Shown one piece after another: positions 39,025 through 41,562 of a DNA stretch of 41,562 bases. Under the pieces are notes generated by a model. It was not told where the DNA came from, made no database searches, and was given only the letters and a program-made list of their open reading frames with translations. The translations under genes and the position numbers were made by a program. How positions within the stretch are numbered: the stretch's first letter is position 1; each line of letters starts with the position of its first letter. The stretch is taken from the NCBI GenBank assembly GCA_002428525.1, contig DIWU01000006.1:1-41562 (forward strand), written 5' to 3'. The DNA is from a bacterium UBP14_UBA6098. Its GTDB lineage: Bacteria; UBP14; UBA6098.

Positions 39025-41562
39025 TTACTTTATTGCCTCCCGATTATCGGAAACCTCGGAGGTTTTGCTCGCGGGCAAAACATCTTCGCCGAGGGAGGGG
39101 GCTTGAACCTCAGCGGCATCAGACTTAATAGGCTTGATTTCCGCCCGGGTCGCCTCGTGCGCCCGGCGCTCCTCCTCGTGGCGTGTGTTATGTTCTATCT
39201 GATCGGCTCCATTGCGTTGCATCTCTATGTATTGCTCGCGGCTCATGCCGATCATTCTCCATTCGTCATCGTTAAGAGACATTGGATCCGCGGTGAATTT
39301 AGCTTTAACCTCTCTCGCCTCGATCTCGGATTGAGTCGCGGGCCGTTTTGTGAAACTGAGCTCCGAGCCGTTCCAGTGGACAGAACCCGCCGTGTTTTCG
39401 AGGTCGTTCTCGTTGAACATAACCTTTTCCCAATTAGCGTCGAAATCCTTGGCGAGTATCTCGACCGGAGGCTCGGGGCGGGTTTCATAACCCGCGCGCC
39501 TTGCCATTGCGATCCAAGAGAATTGCACATCGCTGTTTCCGCCGTCATTTTCAACTATTGTGAAGCCGGTTTTATCGACTTCGGCGACATAAACACCCTT
39601 GGAATTGCCCATCGGCGAGACAGCGACGACAATTGGAATCTCGCCGGAGGCCATCTGTGAAAATGCTTGGTCGAACTCGACGCGCGCCCGGCCGGAGCGG
39701 AGATTCCCAACACCCGATGAATTGACCGAGACATCGGTTGAGACATTTGTGTAAGCGATCGCGCGTTTTTCGCCTCCGGTATCCTGAAGGAATCCCTCGA
39801 CGCCGTTGGAGTAGTTGTCGCCGTCGTTGTATTGAGCGTAGCGGGCGCCCCTCAGATGGATTCCGTAAACCTCGCCGTTGAACCATCCGGACATGAATTC
39901 GGAGTAGCTTCCACAGCCAAAACCTCCCAAGACGACACCCTTGTAAATTTCAGTCTCGTCGCCGGGCCTACGCCGACCACTTCCACCGCCCGTGAAAGTT
40001 CCGGGAGCATTTGTCCAATAGGCTCCGAAGTAATCGCTATCGCTATTCTTATATCCAAGACTACCCCAATTAGGGGGTGTTTGGGCTGTGCTAATCATAC
40101 CGATAACACCACCGGTGCGAGTGTAACTGTCGTCGTATCTGGTTCCCGAAACACCGAAATGGTATTCGTCGCCCCAGTAAACTATGCCTTTAACTCCGGC
40201 CTCGTTGTAGGAGTTGCCATAGTAGGCCGCGGCGGATGTGCTACCTAAATAACCATAAACGCCGGCGTTACCGTTATAAGTGGCGCTTGAATGTGACCGA
40301 TAACCGTAAATGCCCCAAGCGGAGTTGCCGTCATAATAACTATACCCATATACACCAGCGGTGGAACCGTAGCCGAGGTAACCGTAGGGCCCGGATGAGC
40401 TAGAGCCATACACACCGTAGTATCCATAGCCGTAAACGCCGTAGCTACTGTAGCCGAGATAGCCGTAATAACTCGAGGTGTTTGTTCCATAAACACCGTA
40501 GGATCCATAGCCGTAAACACCGTAGCTACCGTAACCGAGGTATCCGTAGTAGGAACCGTCGGCGCCGTAAACACCGGCAGTGTTTCCGGTGGCATAGACT
40601 CCGTAGGTGTTCCCCGATGCACGAATAGCGTCGTAACCGCCGCCCATTCCGCTGACCTCGATTCCGTGGCCGGGGTTGCTGATCCAAATGCCGGTGGTAT
40701 ATGCTGAATGAATAATGCTAAGTTTTCCGCTGGTAAGTGTTGTCGTTCCGATTCCGACATTGTTTGAGAAATAGCCGTTTCCGGTGAAGTATCCCCCCCA
40801 TTCGGCGAGCGAGGCGTCCTGAAAGCCGAGGGCGCCCCACGCCGCCGGGTTCTGGTCGGTGCTGACCGCGCCGAAGACTCCGGCCGATGGACCATAGCCG
40901 CCGTCGTAACGATAGCCGGCGACACCGGCGGTATAGGCATTGCCACCAGTGTGATATCCAAGAACACCACGATTCAAATAACTCATTCCAAGATATGAAG
41001 AGCTATAGTTGTCGGAAGAGCCATAAATTGCGCTGTGGCCGTTGTATGTTAACGATCCGCCGGTTTTCACGGCCTTAATTAGGGCCACATTGGAGGGAGA
41101 ATACGAATATCCGGCCAAATAGAGCATCGAACCGTTTTCTTGGTTGAAGTTGTCGTATATATAGGCACTTCCGGTGGAGATAGTGTTGCAATGGATATAT
41201 GTTGTGACATCTGTCCAGTAGTTCGGGCCTCCAGTCCATTCGCCCGAGGCGCGTGTGTAAATATTGCCGTTGGCGTCCACAGTGAGGATCGTCGATTGAG
41301 TGCTCGAGGAAAGCCCCTGAAGCCGGGTGGTTCCGTTGACATGAAGATTAGCTGAAGGAGCAGTGGTTCCGATTCCGACATTTGTGTCGTTGTTGTAGAT
41401 ATTGCTACTCGCCACCCATGAGGTGCCGTTGTGGCGTAGTGTCTGGTTCGCACTCCCCGCGACGAGCGGGCCGGTGGGGCCGGTGGGGCCGAGGGCGCCG
41501 GTAGCTCCAGTCGGGCCTGTCGGGCCGGTGGGGCCGGTGGCGCCGGTAGCTCCTGTTGCTCC
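39025..41562 (-). CDS. exported collagen-like surface protein 2, 5' end outside window
   Basis: The frame is open to the right edge, so at least 845 residues. A GTG at 41413-41415 is only an internal codon, because Gly-X-Y triplets (GATGATGATGPTG) are in frame upstream to the edge. SANQTLRHNGTSWVAS and VGIGTTAPSANLHVNG follow, as in tail-fibre-like proteins. Next come dense GVYGYG / GYLGYG repeats (~40,240-40,640). The C-terminal domain is shared with protein 1 (ARVEFDQAFSQMASGEIPIV, MARRAGYETRP), then a charged tail with KPIK. It is a tandem paralogue of the 36.2-38.8 kb gene. The 178-base spacer contains no clear terminator. Confidence 0.88.
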   Translation of the reverse strand, partial: GATGATGATGPTGPTGPTGATGALGPTGPTGPLVAGSANQTLRHNGTSWVASSNIYNNDTNVGIGTTAPSANLHVNGTTRLQGLSSSTQSTILTVDANGNIYTRASGEWTGGPNYWTDVTTYIHCNTISTGSAYIYDNFNQENGSMLYLAGYSYSPSNVALIKAVKTGGSLTYNGHSAIYGSSDNYSSSYLGMSYLNRGVLGYHTGGNAYTAGVAGYRYDGGYGPSAGVFGAVSTDQNPAAWGALGFQDASLAEWGGYFTGNGYFSNNVGIGTTTLTSGKLSIIHSAYTTGIWISNPGHGIEVSGMGGGYDAIRASGNTYGVYATGNTAGVYGADGSYYGYLGYGSYGVYGYGSYGVYGTNTSSYYGYLGYSSYGVYGYGYYGVYGSSSSGPYGYLGYGSTAGVYGYSYYDGNSAWGIYGYRSHSSATYNGNAGVYGYLGSTSAAAYYGNSYNEAGVKGIVYWGDEYHFGVSGTRYDDSYTRTGGVIGMISTAQTPPNWGSLGYKNSDSDYFGAYWTNAPGTFTGGGSGRRRPGDETEIYKGVVLGGFGCGSYSEFMSGWFNGEVYGIHLRGARYAQYNDGDNYSNGVEGFLQDTGGEKRAIAYTNVSTDVSVNSSGVGNLRSGRARVEFDQAFSQMASGEIPIVVAVSPMGNSKGVYVAEVDKTGFTIVENDGGNSDVQFSWIAMARRAGYETRPEPPVEILAKDFDANWEKVMFNENDLENTAGSVHWNGSELSFTKRPATQSEIEAREVKAKFTADPMSLNDDEWRMIGMSREQYIEMQRNGADQIEHNTRHEEERRAHEATRAEIKPIKSDAAEVQAPSLGEDVLPASKTSEVSDNREAIK
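40365..40610 (-). repeat. GVYGYG / GYLGYG coding repeat in collagen-like protein 2
   Basis: Alternating short units encode YGVYGYGSYGVYG and YYGYLGYSSYGVYG. The DNA is nearly identical between units (for example CCGTAGCTACCGTA-type blocks), suggesting recent expansion by slippage or recombination. Confidence 0.8.

Overview
The window looks like a chromosomal piece of an uncultured, anaerobic, diderm (outer-membrane) bacterium of the FCB / candidate-phylum type. The evidence is an LptE-like outer-membrane lipoprotein, a secreted protein with a FlgD/T9SS-like C-terminal sorting domain, a V/A-type ATPase, a 2-oxoacid:ferredoxin oxidoreductase and long collagen-like and repeat-rich surface proteins. 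Taxonomy is an inference from gene content only. Nearly all genes are on the minus strand. The exception in the core is the oxidoreductase operon at 28.9-31.6 kb.

Layout. (1) 1-2.63 kb is a mobile region: the 3' end of an IS256-family transposase, the first codons of a type I R-M hsdM gene cut off at the IS end, an excisionase-like gene with a one-base frameshift, and a tyrosine integrase next to a tRNA-Leu(CAG). (2) 2.76-8.12 kb holds an LptE-like lipoprotein coupled to hutI, a leucine-rich-repeat lipoprotein, and a serA / class V aminotransferase pair that probably makes serine. (3) 8.26-23.3 kb is a V/A-type ATPase operon read right to left as H-I-K-E-C-F-A-B. Foreign cargo interrupts it at three places: a MjaI-like restriction-modification pair between I and K; a secreted protein plus a truncated AlkD-like gene between F and A; and a row of small defence / toxin-antitoxin genes between A and B (DUF6922-like, AbiEii, RAMA-nuclease, HicB-NYN, HicBA). 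Subunit D is not in the window. The K subunit carries the full set of sodium ligands known from Enterococcus NtpK.

(4) 23.4-26.3 kb carries parA-parB-M23 peptidase-bactofilin, followed by a small DnaA-box cluster just upstream of the ATPase operon. (5) 26.4-28.7 kb is a compact operon: aminotransferase, trmO, FmdB-like zinc ribbon, GDT1-like transporter. (6) 28.8-31.6 kb has a good sigma70-type promoter, then ferredoxin, alpha and fused beta-gamma subunits of a 2-oxoacid:ferredoxin oxidoreductase, then a terminator. (7) 31.7-41.56 kb encodes three very large exported proteins: a 1467-residue repeat protein and two tandem paralogues with Gly-X-Y collagen-like repeats. The second paralogue runs off the right edge.

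The most unusual signal is the ATPase operon acting as a host for defence and addiction modules. The cargo is spliced in with junctions of a few bases, so it should be co-transcribed with an energy-coupling machine.
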